Assembly: GCF_024170005.1 (NCBI RefSeq) | Contig: NZ_JALJXJ010000003.1 | Span: 186,001-250,000, forward strand | DNA length: 64,000 bases | Reading direction: 5' to 3' | Origin: Azospirillum lipoferum | GTDB taxonomy: Bacteria > Pseudomonadota > Alphaproteobacteria > Azospirillales > Azospirillaceae | Part shown: one piece after another, positions 39,964-49,761 of the stretch | Numbering within the stretch: the first letter of the stretch is position 1 | How the letters are laid out: each line of letters opens with the position of its first letter | Made by a program: the position numbers and the translations under genes | Notes under the pieces: generated by a model | Databases searched by the model: none | Told to the model about the DNA's origin: nothing | The model's input: only the letters and a program-made list of their open reading frames with translations

Positions 39964-40002
39964 CCCCTCTCCCTCCCCGGGGAGAGGGTTAGGGTGAGGG
40001 GG
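39964..40002 (+). repeat. REP-like intergenic repeat, copy 1
   Basis: The 39-bp sequence begins CCCCTCTCCC, has a central CCCCGGGGAGAGGG hairpin and ends TTAGGGTGAGGGGG. This type is widespread in GC-rich proteobacteria. A second, inverted copy lies at 40067-40101. Confidence 0.65.
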
Positions 40003-40066
40003 AGCCGCTGCGTGGCTTACAAGAAGTGCGACGCCTCAGCCCTCCCGATAAATCCAATCCATGCAT

Positions 40067-40101
40067 CCCCCTCACCCCGTCCTCTCCCCGAGGGGAGAGG
40101 G
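40067..40101 (-). repeat. REP-like intergenic repeat, copy 2 (inverted)
   Basis: CCCCCTCACCCCGTCCTCTC followed by CCCGAGGGGAGAGGG is the reverse complement, with small changes, of the repeat at 39964-40002. The two flank about 65 bp of unique DNA. Confidence 0.6.
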
Positions 40102-40145
40102 CGGCAGGCGCCTGATACGGGAGAGGGCAAGCAAGAGGCTCCCCA

Positions 40146-40646
40146 ATGGACCCCAAGCCGCATTTCGAGACCCTCGCCCGCTACAACCGTTGGGCCAACC
40201 GCCGTCTTTACGAGGTCGCGTCGCAGCTGTCCGATGCGCAGTACCGGGAGGACCGTGGCGCTTTCTTCGGCTCGATCCGCGGCACGCTGAACCACATCCT
40301 GGTCGCCGACCGGGTCTGGCTGGAACGGATCGAAGGGACCGGGCCGAAGCCCTCGTCGCTCGACGAAATCCTCCACGACGATTTCGCCGGCCTGCGTGCC
40401 GCCCGCGAGGCGGAGGACGAGCGCATCCTGCGCGTCCTGGTAGCCACGCCGACGGAGCGGTTCCAGTCGGTGCTCTCCTATCGCAGCATGGCCGGCACGC
40501 CGCACGAGCTGCCCTTCACCCAGGTCGTCACCCATATTTTCAACCACCAGACCCACCATCGCGGGCAGGCGCACACGCTGCTGAGCCAGTTCGGGCTGGA
40601 CGCGCCGTCGATCGACTTCGTCTATTTCCTGCTGGAGCCGAAGTGA
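40146..40646 (+). CDS. DinB family protein
   Basis: This 166-residue four-helix protein has the three metal-binding histidines of the DinB fold in LNHILVADRVWLERI (His), and HIFNHQTHHRGQAHTLL (two His). The family includes damage-induced proteins and thiol-dependent S-transferases; the role here is unknown. The stop overlaps the GTG start of the next gene (GTGA), so the two are coupled. Confidence 0.9.
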   Translation: MDPKPHFETLARYNRWANRRLYEVASQLSDAQYREDRGAFFGSIRGTLNHILVADRVWLERIEGTGPKPSSLDEILHDDFAGLRAAREAEDERILRVLVATPTERFQSVLSYRSMAGTPHELPFTQVVTHIFNHQTHHRGQAHTLLSQFGLDAPSIDFVYFLLEPK

Positions 40647-41257
40647 GCCGCCCCATCACCGATTTCGCCGCCCTGGAAGCCCTCTATGGCGAGCCGGCGC
40701 CTCCCTCCATCGCCAAGGAGGTGCCGGCGCTGACGCCCGGCTACCGCGCGCTGATCGAGGCCTCGCCCTTCTTCGTTCTCGCCACCAGCGGGCCGGGCGG
40801 GCTGGACGCCTCGCCGCGCGGCGACGGCCCCGGCTTCGTCCGGGTTGCTGACGACCGCACCCTGCTGATCCCCGACCGCCGCGGCAACAATCGGATCGAC
40901 AGCCTGCGCAACATCCTGGCCGACCCGCGGGTCGGGCTGCTGTTCCTGGTGCCGGGGCTGAACGAGACGCTACGGGTCAACGGCCACGCCGCGATCGACG
41001 CCGACCCGGCGCTGTGCGAGAGCTTCGCCGTCGACGGCAAGGCACCGAAGTCGGTGCTGGTCGTCACCATCGAGACGGTGTTCTTCCAGTGCGCCCGCGC
41101 CCTGCTGCGCTCCCGCCTGTGGGACCCGGCGGCGCAGATCGAGCGCCGCGGCCTTCCGTCGGCGGGGGCCTTGCTGGCGGAGGCCAGCGCCGGGCGCGAG
41201 GGTGGCGACGCCTATGACCGGTCGCTGGCCGAGCGGATCCCGAAGACGCTCTATTGA
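40643..41257 (+). CDS. PPOX-class FMN-binding flavoprotein
   Basis: This 204-residue protein has the split-barrel fold of pyridoxamine-5'-phosphate-oxidase-like proteins. Motifs are FFVLATSGPGGLDASPRGD, LLIPDRRGNNRIDSLRNIL and VGLLFLVPGLNETLRVNG, of the MSMEG_1061/DR2398 subgroup. The FMN-dependent reaction is not known. It starts at a GTG overlapping the dinB-like stop. Its end overlaps the end of the convergent histidine kinase by 7 bp. Confidence 0.87.
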   Translation: MSRPITDFAALEALYGEPAPPSIAKEVPALTPGYRALIEASPFFVLATSGPGGLDASPRGDGPGFVRVADDRTLLIPDRRGNNRIDSLRNILADPRVGLLFLVPGLNETLRVNGHAAIDADPALCESFAVDGKAPKSVLVVTIETVFFQCARALLRSRLWDPAAQIERRGLPSAGALLAEASAGREGGDAYDRSLAERIPKTLY

Positions 41258-43320
41258 ACCGATAGGGGAGCCGTCCTCGACGGGACGGCGGCATTGTCGC
41301 TCGCCGGTTCCCCGACCGCAGGCAGCCGGATGGTGAAGGAAGACCCGGCCCCGAGCGTGCTTTCCACCGCCAGCGTGCCGCCATGGGCGGCGGCGATCCG
41401 CTGCGTCATGTACAGCCCCAGGCCGGATCCCTTGGTTCCGCGCGAGGACGAGGCACGGAAATAGATCGAGCCGATCCGCTCCACCTCTTCCGGGCTCATG
41501 CCATGCCCCTGGTCGGCAACACAGATGACAAGGTCGCGCCCGGCCATTTCCGCCGTTACCCTCACCACCGTGTGTGGCGGCGAATAGCGCAGCGCATTGC
41601 GCACGAGATTGGCGACCGCCACCCCGAGGAAGGACGGATCGACCCGCACCAACCGGTCGGTCGGCTCGACCGTCACCGTCAGTCTCGTCTCGTTCTCCGC
41701 CCCGGCCAGCCCGTCCAGCGCCTCGTCCAGCAGGAGGTCGAGCGGTACGATCTCCGGCTTCAGCGCCAGCGCCCCCTGGTCCAGCGCATCCGCAGACAGG
41801 AAAAGCTCCACGAGATCGGACATGCGCCGCGTGGTCTCGATGATGCGGCGCACGCGGGTTTGCATCGACGGCGCCCGCACCTCGCCCGACAGCTCGATCA
41901 TCTGGGCAGCTCCCTGGATAGCGGCCAGCGGGGTGCGGAACTCGTGCGACAGCATGGCGACGAAAGTGCGCTGTTCCTCCGCCCGCTTGGTGGCGAAGGC
42001 CGATTCCTCCTGCGCCCGCACCCGCTCCCGTTGCAGGCCGCGGATGCGCAGAGCCAGACCGGACCCCAGGCACAGCACCGTACCCAGCACGGCGATCTGG
42101 TAGGGATCGGCGAACAGCAGATCGACCGGCAGGGTTCCACGCACCGTGAATTGGGTCAGGGTGTTGCCGGCTATCGCGATCAACCCGCTGGCGGCGTAAT
42201 AGCGGGTGCTGGCATCGGCGCGATTCCTGACAGCCTGCATGATCGACAGAACGGCCCCGGCCAGGGTCCCCACTGTGGCGACCAGCAGCACAATTGGATT
42301 GGTGATCGAATAGGTCCAGGAGACCGTGGTGGGGAGCGACAGCAGCGCCATCCAACGGATGCCGACATAGATCCGGTGCAGACGCGGATGGCGGCCCCTC
42401 AGGTCGAGGATGCGGTCCCACATCGACGCCCCTGCGGCGACCCCGAGAAAGGCGCTGCTGCCGACCACCAGATTCTGCAGCCATCCGGGCATATCGGGCA
42501 GCAGGATCGACGCGACCCCGCCCGAAAACAGGTAGAAGGCGAAGACACTCGCCACATAGCCGGTGAAGGCCAGCAGAGCCCCGTCGCGCAGAAGAAACCC
42601 CAGCGACACATAACCCACGATCAGGATCGCCAGCACACCGAAGAACAGGCCCTGAAACAGCAGGTTCGTCACCTGGAAGCCGGCATAGGCCGGGACGGCG
42701 TAGACCGCCGCCCGCATGGTGATGGAACTGACCGACTCGATGCGAAGATAAAGGGAAACCGGCCTGCCCTCCGGCAGGGTCAGCTGCGCGGTGTGCAGCC
42801 GGGATTTCATCGGCCTCTGGCTGAAGGGAACGAAATCGCCCATGTGGATGATGCTGTAGCCGGCCGCATCACCGGACATATCACCCGACATGGTCCGATC
42901 GGGAACATAAAGATCGAGATGATCGATATAGGCTTCGCCCAGTTCCATGATCCAGTCGGCCGGTGCGCCGGGCTCACGCAGCAGATCGAACCTGTACCAA
43001 TGGATGTCGGGCGTCTGGCCCGCCCCGCGGAAGACCATCTGCGGTTCGAACCGTCCCTGCGCATTGGCCCGCAGCACATCACCAAAACCGAGCACATGAT
43101 CCCGGTCGATCAGCCGGGCGAAATGTCCGGCGAGCGATGCCCGGTCTGTCGATGCTGTCAACCGCAGGGAATCGGCCGCCTGGATCACGGCAGGGTCCTT
43201 GGTCTGCGACCATGCGGCCGTCGGCAGACCGAACGTCACAAGCCACAGGATCAGGCCGAAAAGCCGGACGTACCGGAATGCCGGAGCAAGCGGACCTGTT
43301 TCCACGATCACATACGGCAT
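41251..43320 (-). CDS. 7TMR-DISM sensor histidine kinase (copy 1)
   Basis: This 689-residue inner-membrane sensor has an N-terminal hydrophobic signal, a periplasmic 7TMR-DISMED2-like domain (about 60-215, GAGQTPDIHWYRFDLLREPG), seven TM helices (about 220-425), then HisKA with FVAMLSHEFRTPLAAI and HATPase with NLVRNALRYSPP, ADQGHGM and GTKGSGLGLYM. The phosphoacceptor His is intact. No response regulator is adjacent. It is a tandem paralogue of the next gene upstream. Start-site evidence is weak. Confidence 0.92.
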   Translation of the reverse strand: MPYVIVETGPLAPAFRYVRLFGLILWLVTFGLPTAAWSQTKDPAVIQAADSLRLTASTDRASLAGHFARLIDRDHVLGFGDVLRANAQGRFEPQMVFRGAGQTPDIHWYRFDLLREPGAPADWIMELGEAYIDHLDLYVPDRTMSGDMSGDAAGYSIIHMGDFVPFSQRPMKSRLHTAQLTLPEGRPVSLYLRIESVSSITMRAAVYAVPAYAGFQVTNLLFQGLFFGVLAILIVGYVSLGFLLRDGALLAFTGYVASVFAFYLFSGGVASILLPDMPGWLQNLVVGSSAFLGVAAGASMWDRILDLRGRHPRLHRIYVGIRWMALLSLPTTVSWTYSITNPIVLLVATVGTLAGAVLSIMQAVRNRADASTRYYAASGLIAIAGNTLTQFTVRGTLPVDLLFADPYQIAVLGTVLCLGSGLALRIRGLQRERVRAQEESAFATKRAEEQRTFVAMLSHEFRTPLAAIQGAAQMIELSGEVRAPSMQTRVRRIIETTRRMSDLVELFLSADALDQGALALKPEIVPLDLLLDEALDGLAGAENETRLTVTVEPTDRLVRVDPSFLGVAVANLVRNALRYSPPHTVVRVTAEMAGRDLVICVADQGHGMSPEEVERIGSIYFRASSSRGTKGSGLGLYMTQRIAAAHGGTLAVESTLGAGSSFTIRLPAVGEPASDNAAVPSRTAPLSVQ

Positions 43321-43456
43321 CCATCGCTTGCCAGCCCGGTCGACGATCGCCCCCTCCCTTCGACAGACGCGGAATCACGCACAAAAGTGATACGCCCAAA
43401 GGATATAGGATTGCAAACGACGCCGCGGACGCAATGCGAAGCGGTATCAGGAGCGG

Positions 43457-45487
43457 TCAGGGGATAAGGGAATGACCGCTTTCCGACGGCCCGTCCGTCA
43501 CAGGCAACAGGATGGTGAAGACGGAGCCCTGGTCGCGCACGCTCTCCACCGACAGGGTTCCGCCATGGGCGGCGACGATCTTCTGCGTCATGTACAGCCC
43601 CAACCCCGACCCCTTGGTCCCGCGCGAGGACGAGGCGCGGAAATAGATCGAGCCGATGCGCTCCACCTCCTCCGCACTCATGCCGCGGCCCTGGTCGGCG
43701 ACGCGGATGACGATGCGGTTTCCGTCTTCGCCCGCGGTCACCCGGACCGGCGTGTCCAGCGGCGAGTAGCGCAGCGCGTTCTGCACCAGATTGCCGATGG
43801 CGACCCCCAGGAACGGCGCGTCGACCAGCAGCGGACGGTCGGGGATTTCGATGGACAGATCCAGGCGTTCCTCCGCCTCCGTCCCTTCCAGCCCGCCCAG
43901 AACCTCGTCCATCAGCTGCCCCAGCGCCACAGGCTCCGGCTTCAGGGCCAGCGCCCCCTGGTCCAGAGCATCGGCGGACAGGAAAAGCTCCACCAGCTCC
44001 GCCATCTTGTGGGTTGTGCTGCGGATGCGTTGCAGGCGGGCCAGCGCCGACGGCGCCTCCACCGTGCCCGACAGTTCGATCATCTGAACGGCACTGTCGA
44101 TGGAGGCCAGCGGGGTGCGGAACTCATGTGACAGCATGGCGACGAAGCTGCGCTGCTCCTCGGCCCGCTTGGTCGCGAAGGCCGATTCCTCACGGGCACG
44201 CAGCCGCTCCGACTGCAGCTTGCCGATGCGCAGGGCCAGACCGGTGCCCAGCACGAGCACCGCCAGCATCGAGGAGATCTGATAGGGGTCGGCGACCGCG
44301 AAGTCGGCCGGCAGAACGCCGCGCAGCGACATCTGCGTCAGCAGCAGCCCGACGAGCGAAATCAGCGTGCTGGCCAGATAGAAGCGCGGCGTCGGGTCGC
44401 CGGGGTTTGCCCAGCTCATCCGCGCCGTCAGCACCAGGGCGATCACCACGACGACCAGCGCCGACACCGTCACGATCGGGTTGGTCAGGGTGTAGAGCGG
44501 CGAGACCGTTGACGGCAGCATCAGCAGGGCCAGCAGCGCCAGACCCTGGTAACAGCGGCGCAGCCAAGGCGCCCGGGTCTTGAGGTCGAGGATGTAGACC
44601 CACATGGTGAGAGCCGCGGCAAAGCCCAGGAAACCGCTGCTGCCCACCATCATGTTCATGAACCAGCCCGGCAGGTCCGGCAGCAGGACGGCGGCGATGC
44701 CGTTGGCGAACAGGTAATAACAGAAGACCGTGGCGACATACCCGGTGTAGGCCAGCAGCGCCCCGTCGCGCAGAAGCAGACCCAGGGCGACATAGCCCAG
44801 CGTCAGTATGCCCAGCACCCCCAGGAACAGGCCCTGAAACAGCAGATCGGTGGTCTGATGACCGATATAGGCAGCCGGCGCCCACATCCGCGCCGACAGG
44901 CGGATGGCGCTGACCGAATCGACGCGCAGGTAGAGCGATACCGGTTTCCCTTCGGGCAGGGTCAGCGGCAGGGCATGCAGCCGGGTTTGCATCGGCCGCT
45001 GGCTGAAGGGGACGAAGTCGCCCAGCCGGACCAGTCGGTAGGCGGCGGGATCCTGAGGCCGGCCCGCCGCTCCGGCGGCTGCGCCGATCGCTTTCGGGAT
45101 GAACAGGTCGAGATGGTCGATATAGGCCTCGCCCATCTCCAGCAGCCAGTCCGCCGGGGCTCCGGGCGCGCGCAGCAGGTCGAAGCGGTACCAATGGATG
45201 TCGCGGGTCTGGCCGGCACCCCGGAAATCCTCGCGCGGCTCCATCTGTCCGTCGGCGTCGGCCTTCAGGATGGTGGCAAAGTCGAGCTTGCGGTCGGGAT
45301 CGACCAGCCGGGCAAAATGGCCGGCCAGAGTGGCGCTGGTGGTGGTGGGGCCCAGTTGCAGCGGTTCGGCATCCGAAACCGCCGCGATCGCGTTGTCCGC
45401 GGCATTGCCGGCAAACGGCAGAAGAAGTGCCGACAGCAGTGCGATCAGCCCCGCCATCCGGCGAAAAAGGACAAAGGGCGAAGCCAT
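43457..45487 (-). CDS. 7TMR-DISM sensor histidine kinase (copy 2)
   Basis: This 676-residue kinase has the same layout and closely similar blocks: GAGQTRDIHWYRFDLLRAPG, seven TM helices, FVAMLSHEFRTPLASI, NLVQNALRYSPL, ADQGRGM and GTKGSGLGLYMTQKI. The start at 45487 gives a signal peptide ending near GNAA; a start at 45583 is also open, and neither has a clear ribosome site. It lies 136 bp upstream of copy 1 on the same strand. A response regulator is missing from the neighbourhood. Confidence 0.92.
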   Translation of the reverse strand: MASPFVLFRRMAGLIALLSALLLPFAGNAADNAIAAVSDAEPLQLGPTTTSATLAGHFARLVDPDRKLDFATILKADADGQMEPREDFRGAGQTRDIHWYRFDLLRAPGAPADWLLEMGEAYIDHLDLFIPKAIGAAAGAAGRPQDPAAYRLVRLGDFVPFSQRPMQTRLHALPLTLPEGKPVSLYLRVDSVSAIRLSARMWAPAAYIGHQTTDLLFQGLFLGVLGILTLGYVALGLLLRDGALLAYTGYVATVFCYYLFANGIAAVLLPDLPGWFMNMMVGSSGFLGFAAALTMWVYILDLKTRAPWLRRCYQGLALLALLMLPSTVSPLYTLTNPIVTVSALVVVVIALVLTARMSWANPGDPTPRFYLASTLISLVGLLLTQMSLRGVLPADFAVADPYQISSMLAVLVLGTGLALRIGKLQSERLRAREESAFATKRAEEQRSFVAMLSHEFRTPLASIDSAVQMIELSGTVEAPSALARLQRIRSTTHKMAELVELFLSADALDQGALALKPEPVALGQLMDEVLGGLEGTEAEERLDLSIEIPDRPLLVDAPFLGVAIGNLVQNALRYSPLDTPVRVTAGEDGNRIVIRVADQGRGMSAEEVERIGSIYFRASSSRGTKGSGLGLYMTQKIVAAHGGTLSVESVRDQGSVFTILLPVTDGPSESGHSLIP

Positions 45488-45669
45488 GGAGCCCGCATTG
45501 CGCCTGCCACAGCCGTTATGCCGGGGCGGCGGGAAGCCAATCCAGCCCCACCACTCCCCGCGATTATTCGCGTCCTTCATCATCGCAAGTGATCGATAAA
45601 GATAAAGTTTTAGGAAAAGATTAAGCTGGTATGCATTTCGTCCTCCTACCCATCCTTGATGCGCTCACC

Positions 45670-46425
45670 TCAGATGCGTGAGGGAGACAGCTTGAACTCC
45701 ACCACCGCGTCAGTCGAGGCAAGGGCGGTGACCAGCGCCATCGGATCGGGATCGCCCTTGCCCTGGAGCACCAGCTGGCATTCGAACTGGCCGCTGCCGT
45801 TGGCGAGGTGGAAGGCCCAGTCGACCACCTCGAATCCATGCTTCTTGGCCTGCATCCGCAATTCCTCCGGTGGCGGCGCCTTGTCGCGCGGAAATACCAG
45901 CGTCAGGTGGACCACCGACTGGTGGGGCAGCAGGCGTTCGACCGGCCTCAGCATGCTCATCACCAGGATGGTCAGCAGCGCCGCGGCGATGGCAACCGCA
46001 TAGAAACCGAGCCCGATGGTGATGCCGATGGCCGAAGTTGCCCAGATCGAGGCGGCGGTGGACAGGCCGCGGATCGACAGCCCCTCGCGCATGATGACCC
46101 CGGCGCCGAGGAAGCCGATGCCGGTGACGATGCCCTGGATCACCCGCGTCGGATCGCCGGTCAAGGCGACCCCATGCGCCCCCCCCTGCGTCCCGATGCC
46201 GCCATACCACATCGAAGGATAGGCGTTGACCACCGTCAGCGCGGCCGATGCCAGGCAGACCAGCCCGTAGGTCCGCATCCCGGCCGCCCGCCCATGGTAG
46301 CTGCGCTCGTATCCCAGCAGCAGCCCGACCGCCAAAGCCCCCAGAAGATGCAGAAGAATCAACCCGTTGGTCGCCAGTTCGGCCGGCGACCAGTAGGAGC
46401 GCAGCAAGTCCATGACCCATCCCAT
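45670..46425 (-). CDS. MgtC/SapB-family membrane protein
   Basis: This 251-residue protein has the MgtC core of several TM helices with LLLGYERSYHGRAAGMRTY, GIVTGIGFLGAGVIMREG and GLSTAASIWATSAIGI. A cytosolic ACT-like C-terminal domain (about 165-250) follows. MgtC proteins affect F-type ATP synthase and low-magnesium survival; the role in a free-living bacterium is open. The start at 46425 has AGGA 5 nt upstream; 46413 is an alternative. Confidence 0.9.
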   Translation of the reverse strand: MGWVMDLLRSYWSPAELATNGLILLHLLGALAVGLLLGYERSYHGRAAGMRTYGLVCLASAALTVVNAYPSMWYGGIGTQGGAHGVALTGDPTRVIQGIVTGIGFLGAGVIMREGLSIRGLSTAASIWATSAIGITIGLGFYAVAIAAALLTILVMSMLRPVERLLPHQSVVHLTLVFPRDKAPPPEELRMQAKKHGFEVVDWAFHLANGSGQFECQLVLQGKGDPDPMALVTALASTDAVVEFKLSPSRI

Positions 46426-46535
46426 TCCTAACCGGGGGCTTCCTGTGAAGACCTGTGCGGCAGTCTAGCGCAGCCGGAGCCGCAGCGCCTGCGCGGCGAA
46501 GACACCATTCCGTCACAGGCCACAAACCGTCCCTC

Positions 46536-46578
46536 TTGACCTGCGTCAATTCCAGTCCGCCTGAAAGTATCGATACTA
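46536..46578 (+). promoter_or_regulatory. FNR/NNR-type box and promoter of napEDABC
   Basis: TTGAC-CTGC-GTCAA (46536-46549) is a perfect FNR/CRP-family palindrome. A -10-like GATACT lies at 46572-46577, which puts the box centre near -41.5 from the expected start at about 46584, the class II activation geometry. The -10 overlaps a 12-bp palindrome AGTATCGATACT (46566-46577) that could bind a second regulator. Confidence 0.65.
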
Positions 46579-46668
46579 AGGACCGAAAACCGGCACCTAA
46601 GGATCACCCTAAAGGGCTGAAATCCGGGGCCGGCTCAAACCATTCCCGCTCCGACCGAGAGTGCCGCC

Positions 46669-46863
46669 ATGAGGCCCATCACCTCCCCCGTCCTGTCCCA
46701 TCCGTCCGACCGGAAGGCGACCGACTCAGCACCGGCCCCGACCCGCCGGGCCGAAGGGCTGATGTTCCTGTCGCTGGCAGTCCTGGTCTGGCCGGTGATC
46801 GCCGTCGGCACCGTCGCCGCCTACGGCTTCTCGATCTGGATGTACCAGCTCCTCACCCACTGA
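46669..46863 (+). CDS. napE: Periplasmic nitrate reductase subunit NapE
   Basis: This 64-residue single-pass membrane protein has a hydrophilic start and the NapE core RRAEGLMFLSLAVLVWPVIA followed by VAAYGFSIWMYQLL. Its function in the Nap system is not settled. It is the first gene of the operon, 26 bp before napD. Confidence 0.87.
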   Translation: MRPITSPVLSHPSDRKATDSAPAPTRRAEGLMFLSLAVLVWPVIAVGTVAAYGFSIWMYQLLTH

Positions 46864-46888
46864 GCCCGACGCTCCCCCGAGGACCGAC

Positions 46889-47155
46889 ATGCCCCGCGCC
46901 CCCGAAGTCCACATCTCCAGTCTCGTCATCCAGCACAGCCCCGACCGCACCGACGCGGTGCGCGAGGCGGCGGCCTCCGTCGCCGGGCTGGACTGGTGCA
47001 CGGCGGAGAACGGCAAGGCGGTGGTGACCCTGGTCACCGCCAGCGCGGCCGAAGTCGTCGACCGCATCGCCGTGCTGAACGCCATTCCCGGCGTCCACAC
47101 CACCACCATGGTCTACCACCATTACGAACCCGCGGACGCGATCGACGCAGCCTGA
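46889..47155 (+). CDS. napD: NapD chaperone
   Basis: This 88-residue cytoplasmic protein has the NapD ferredoxin-like fold pattern, starting EVHISSLVIQHSPD and ending IPGVHTTTMVYHHYE. NapD binds the twin-arginine signal of NapA and helps insert its cofactors before export. It is followed 90 bp later by napA. Confidence 0.93.
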   Translation: MPRAPEVHISSLVIQHSPDRTDAVREAAASVAGLDWCTAENGKAVVTLVTASAAEVVDRIAVLNAIPGVHTTTMVYHHYEPADAIDAA

Positions 47156-47245
47156 CGCCTTTTCATCACCCGTCCCATCGCCTGTTCAGGCGCGCCGCAT
47201 CCGCCCTTTCCCGACCGGATTTCCTCCAAGACTGGAGTTCCCCGC

Positions 47246-49747
47246 ATGTTTCTGTCCCGCCGCGATTACCTGAAGGCGCAAGCCGCCGCTGCCGCCGCCG
47301 CGGCGGCCGGAATTTCGCTGCCTGCCTCCGCCGCCAACATCCTGACCGGCGAAGGCGCCAAGCTGACCTGGTCGAAGGCCCCCTGCCGCTTCTGCGGTAC
47401 CGGCTGCGGCGTGATGGTAGGCGTCAAGGACGGCCGCGTCGTCGCCACCCACGGCGACGTGAAGGCCGAGGTGAACCGCGGCCTGAACTGCGTGAAGGGC
47501 TATTTCCTGTCCAAGATCATGTATGGCGAGGACCGGCTGAACCAGCCACTGCTGCGCATGAAGGATGGGAAGTTCGACAAGGACGGCGAGTTCGAGCCGA
47601 TCAGCTGGGACGCCGCCTTCGACATCATGGCCGCCAAGTGGAAGGAGACCCTGAAGAAGAAGGGTCCGACCGCCGTCGGCATGTTCGGCTCCGGCCAGTG
47701 GACCATCTATGAGGGCTATGCCGCCTCCAAGCTGATGAAGGCCGGCCTGCGCTCCAACAACCTGGACCCGAACGCCCGCCACTGCATGGCGTCGGCGGTG
47801 GCCGGCTTCATGCGTACCTTCGGCATGGACGAGCCGATGGGCTGCTACGACGACATGGAGCAGGCCGACGCCTTCGTGCTGTGGGGCTCCAACATGGCGG
47901 AGATGCACCCCATACTGTGGACGCGCGTCACCGACCGCCGGCTCAGCCATCCCGGCTGCAAGGTCGCTGTTCTGTCGACCTACGAGCACCGCAGCTTCGA
48001 CCTCGCCGACATCGGCCTGGTCTTCACCCCCGGCTCCGACCTGGCGATCCTGAACTACATCGCCAACCACATCATCAAGACCGGCCGGGTGAACAAGGAG
48101 TTCGTCGAGAAGCACTGCAACTTCAAGCGCGGCCGCGACGACATCGGCTATGGCCTGCGTCCCGACAACCCCTTGGAGAAGAAGGCGAAGAACGCCGCCA
48201 ACGCCAACGACTCCGACCCGATCAGCTTCGACGAGTTCGCCAAGTTCGTCGAGCCCTACACGCTGGACAAGGCGCACGAGCTGTCCGGCGTGCCGAAGAA
48301 CCGGCTGGAAGCGCTGGCCGAGCTGTACGCCGACCCGAAGGTGAAGGTCGTGTCCTTCTGGACCATGGGCTTCAACCAGCATGTCCGCGGCGTCTGGGCC
48401 AACAACCTCGTCTACAACATCCACCTGCTGACCGGTAAGATCTCGCAGCCCGGATGCGGCCCCTTCTCGCTGACCGGCCAGCCGTCGGCCTGCGGCACCG
48501 CGCGCGAGGTCGGCACCTTCTCCCACCGGCTGCCGGCCGACATGGTGGTGACCAACCCCGAGCACCGCAAACACGCCGAGGAAATCTGGAAACTGCCGGA
48601 GGGGACCATCCCCGACAAGGTCGGCTACCACGCCGTCCAGCAGGACCGCATGCTCAAGGACGGCAAGCTCAACGCCTACTGGGTCATGTGCAACAACAAC
48701 ATGCAGACGGCCCCGAACACGGCGAAGGAGACCTTCCCCGGCTACCGCAACCCGGAGAACTTCGTCGTCGTCTCCGACCCCTACCCCACCGTGACGGCGC
48801 TGGCCGCCGACCTGATCCTGCCCACCGCCATGTGGGTGGAGAAGGAAGGTGGCTACGGCAACGCCGAGCGCCGCACCCAGCTGTGGCGCCAGCTGGTCGA
48901 TGCACCGGACGGCGCGCGCTCCGACCTGTGGCAGATCATGGAATTCTCCAAGCGCTTCCGCATCGAGGAGGTGTGGCCGGAGGAGCTGCTGAACAAGAAA
49001 CCGGAACTGCGCGGCAAGACGCTGTACGAGGTGCTGTTCCGCAATGGTCAGGTCGACCGCTTCCCACTCTCCGATCTCGACCCGAACTACAACAACTTCG
49101 AGGCCAAGGAAGCCGGCTTCTACGTCCAGAAGGGGCTGTTCGAGGAATATGCCGCCTTCGGCCGCGGCCACGGCCACGATCTGGCGCCCTTCGAGCAGTA
49201 TCATCAGGAGCGCGGCCTGCGCTGGCCGGTGGTGGACGGCAAGGAGACCAAGTGGCGCTACCGCGAGGGCTCCGACCCGTACGTGAAGGCCGGCGAGGGC
49301 ATGCGCTTCTACGGCAACAAGGACGGCAAGGCCAACGTCTTCGCCCTGCCCTACGAGCCGCCGGCCGAGGCGCCCGACGCCGACTATCCGTTCTGGCTGT
49401 CGACCGGCCGCGTGATCGAGCACTGGCACAGCGGGTCGATGACTCTCCGCGTGCCGGAACTGCGCAAGGCCTTCCCGAATGCCGTGGTGTTCATGCACCC
49501 CGACGATGCCAAGGAGCTGAACGTCCGGCGCGGGCAGGAGGTGCGCGTCACCTCGCGGCGCGGCGAGGTGCGGGTGCGGGTTGAGACGCGCGGGCGCAAC
49601 AAGCCGCCGCGCGGTCTGGTCTTCGTCCCCTTCTTCGACCACACGGTCCTCATCAACAAGGTGACGCTCGACGCCACCGATCCCATCAGCAAGCAGACCG
49701 ACTTCAAGAAATGCGCGGTCAAGATCACGCCCGTCGTGAACGCCTGA
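47246..49747 (+). CDS. napA: Periplasmic nitrate reductase catalytic subunit NapA
   Basis: This 833-residue molybdoenzyme reduces nitrate to nitrite in the periplasm. A twin-arginine signal [10 protein letters not shown] is at residues 3-12. The [4Fe-4S] ligands are C47, C50, C54 (CRFCGTGCG) and C82 (GLNCVKG). The Mo-ligating cysteine lies in [13 protein letters not shown]. Length and domain order match the family. The reaction lets the cell use nitrate for redox balancing or as the first step of denitrification. Confidence 0.98.
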   Translation: MFLSRRDYLKAQAAAAAAAAAGISLPASAANILTGEGAKLTWSKAPCRFCGTGCGVMVGVKDGRVVATHGDVKAEVNRGLNCVKGYFLSKIMYGEDRLNQPLLRMKDGKFDKDGEFEPISWDAAFDIMAAKWKETLKKKGPTAVGMFGSGQWTIYEGYAASKLMKAGLRSNNLDPNARHCMASAVAGFMRTFGMDEPMGCYDDMEQADAFVLWGSNMAEMHPILWTRVTDRRLSHPGCKVAVLSTYEHRSFDLADIGLVFTPGSDLAILNYIANHIIKTGRVNKEFVEKHCNFKRGRDDIGYGLRPDNPLEKKAKNAANANDSDPISFDEFAKFVEPYTLDKAHELSGVPKNRLEALAELYADPKVKVVSFWTMGFNQHVRGVWANNLVYNIHLLTGKISQPGCGPFSLTGQPSACGTAREVGTFSHRLPADMVVTNPEHRKHAEEIWKLPEGTIPDKVGYHAVQQDRMLKDGKLNAYWVMCNNNMQTAPNTAKETFPGYRNPENFVVVSDPYPTVTALAADLILPTAMWVEKEGGYGNAERRTQLWRQLVDAPDGARSDLWQIMEFSKRFRIEEVWPEELLNKKPELRGKTLYEVLFRNGQVDRFPLSDLDPNYNNFEAKEAGFYVQKGLFEEYAAFGRGHGHDLAPFEQYHQERGLRWPVVDGKETKWRYREGSDPYVKAGEGMRFYGNKDGKANVFALPYEPPAEAPDADYPFWLSTGRVIEHWHSGSMTLRVPELRKAFPNAVVFMHPDDAKELNVRRGQEVRVTSRRGEVRVRVETRGRNKPPRGLVFVPFFDHTVLINKVTLDATDPISKQTDFKKCAVKITPVVNA

Positions 49748-49761
49748 GGAGTGCCGGCATC

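Noticed and set aside
47186..49642. An 818-codon open frame on the minus strand opposite napA
   Set aside because: It is antisense to a certain napA gene and has no recognisable motif.
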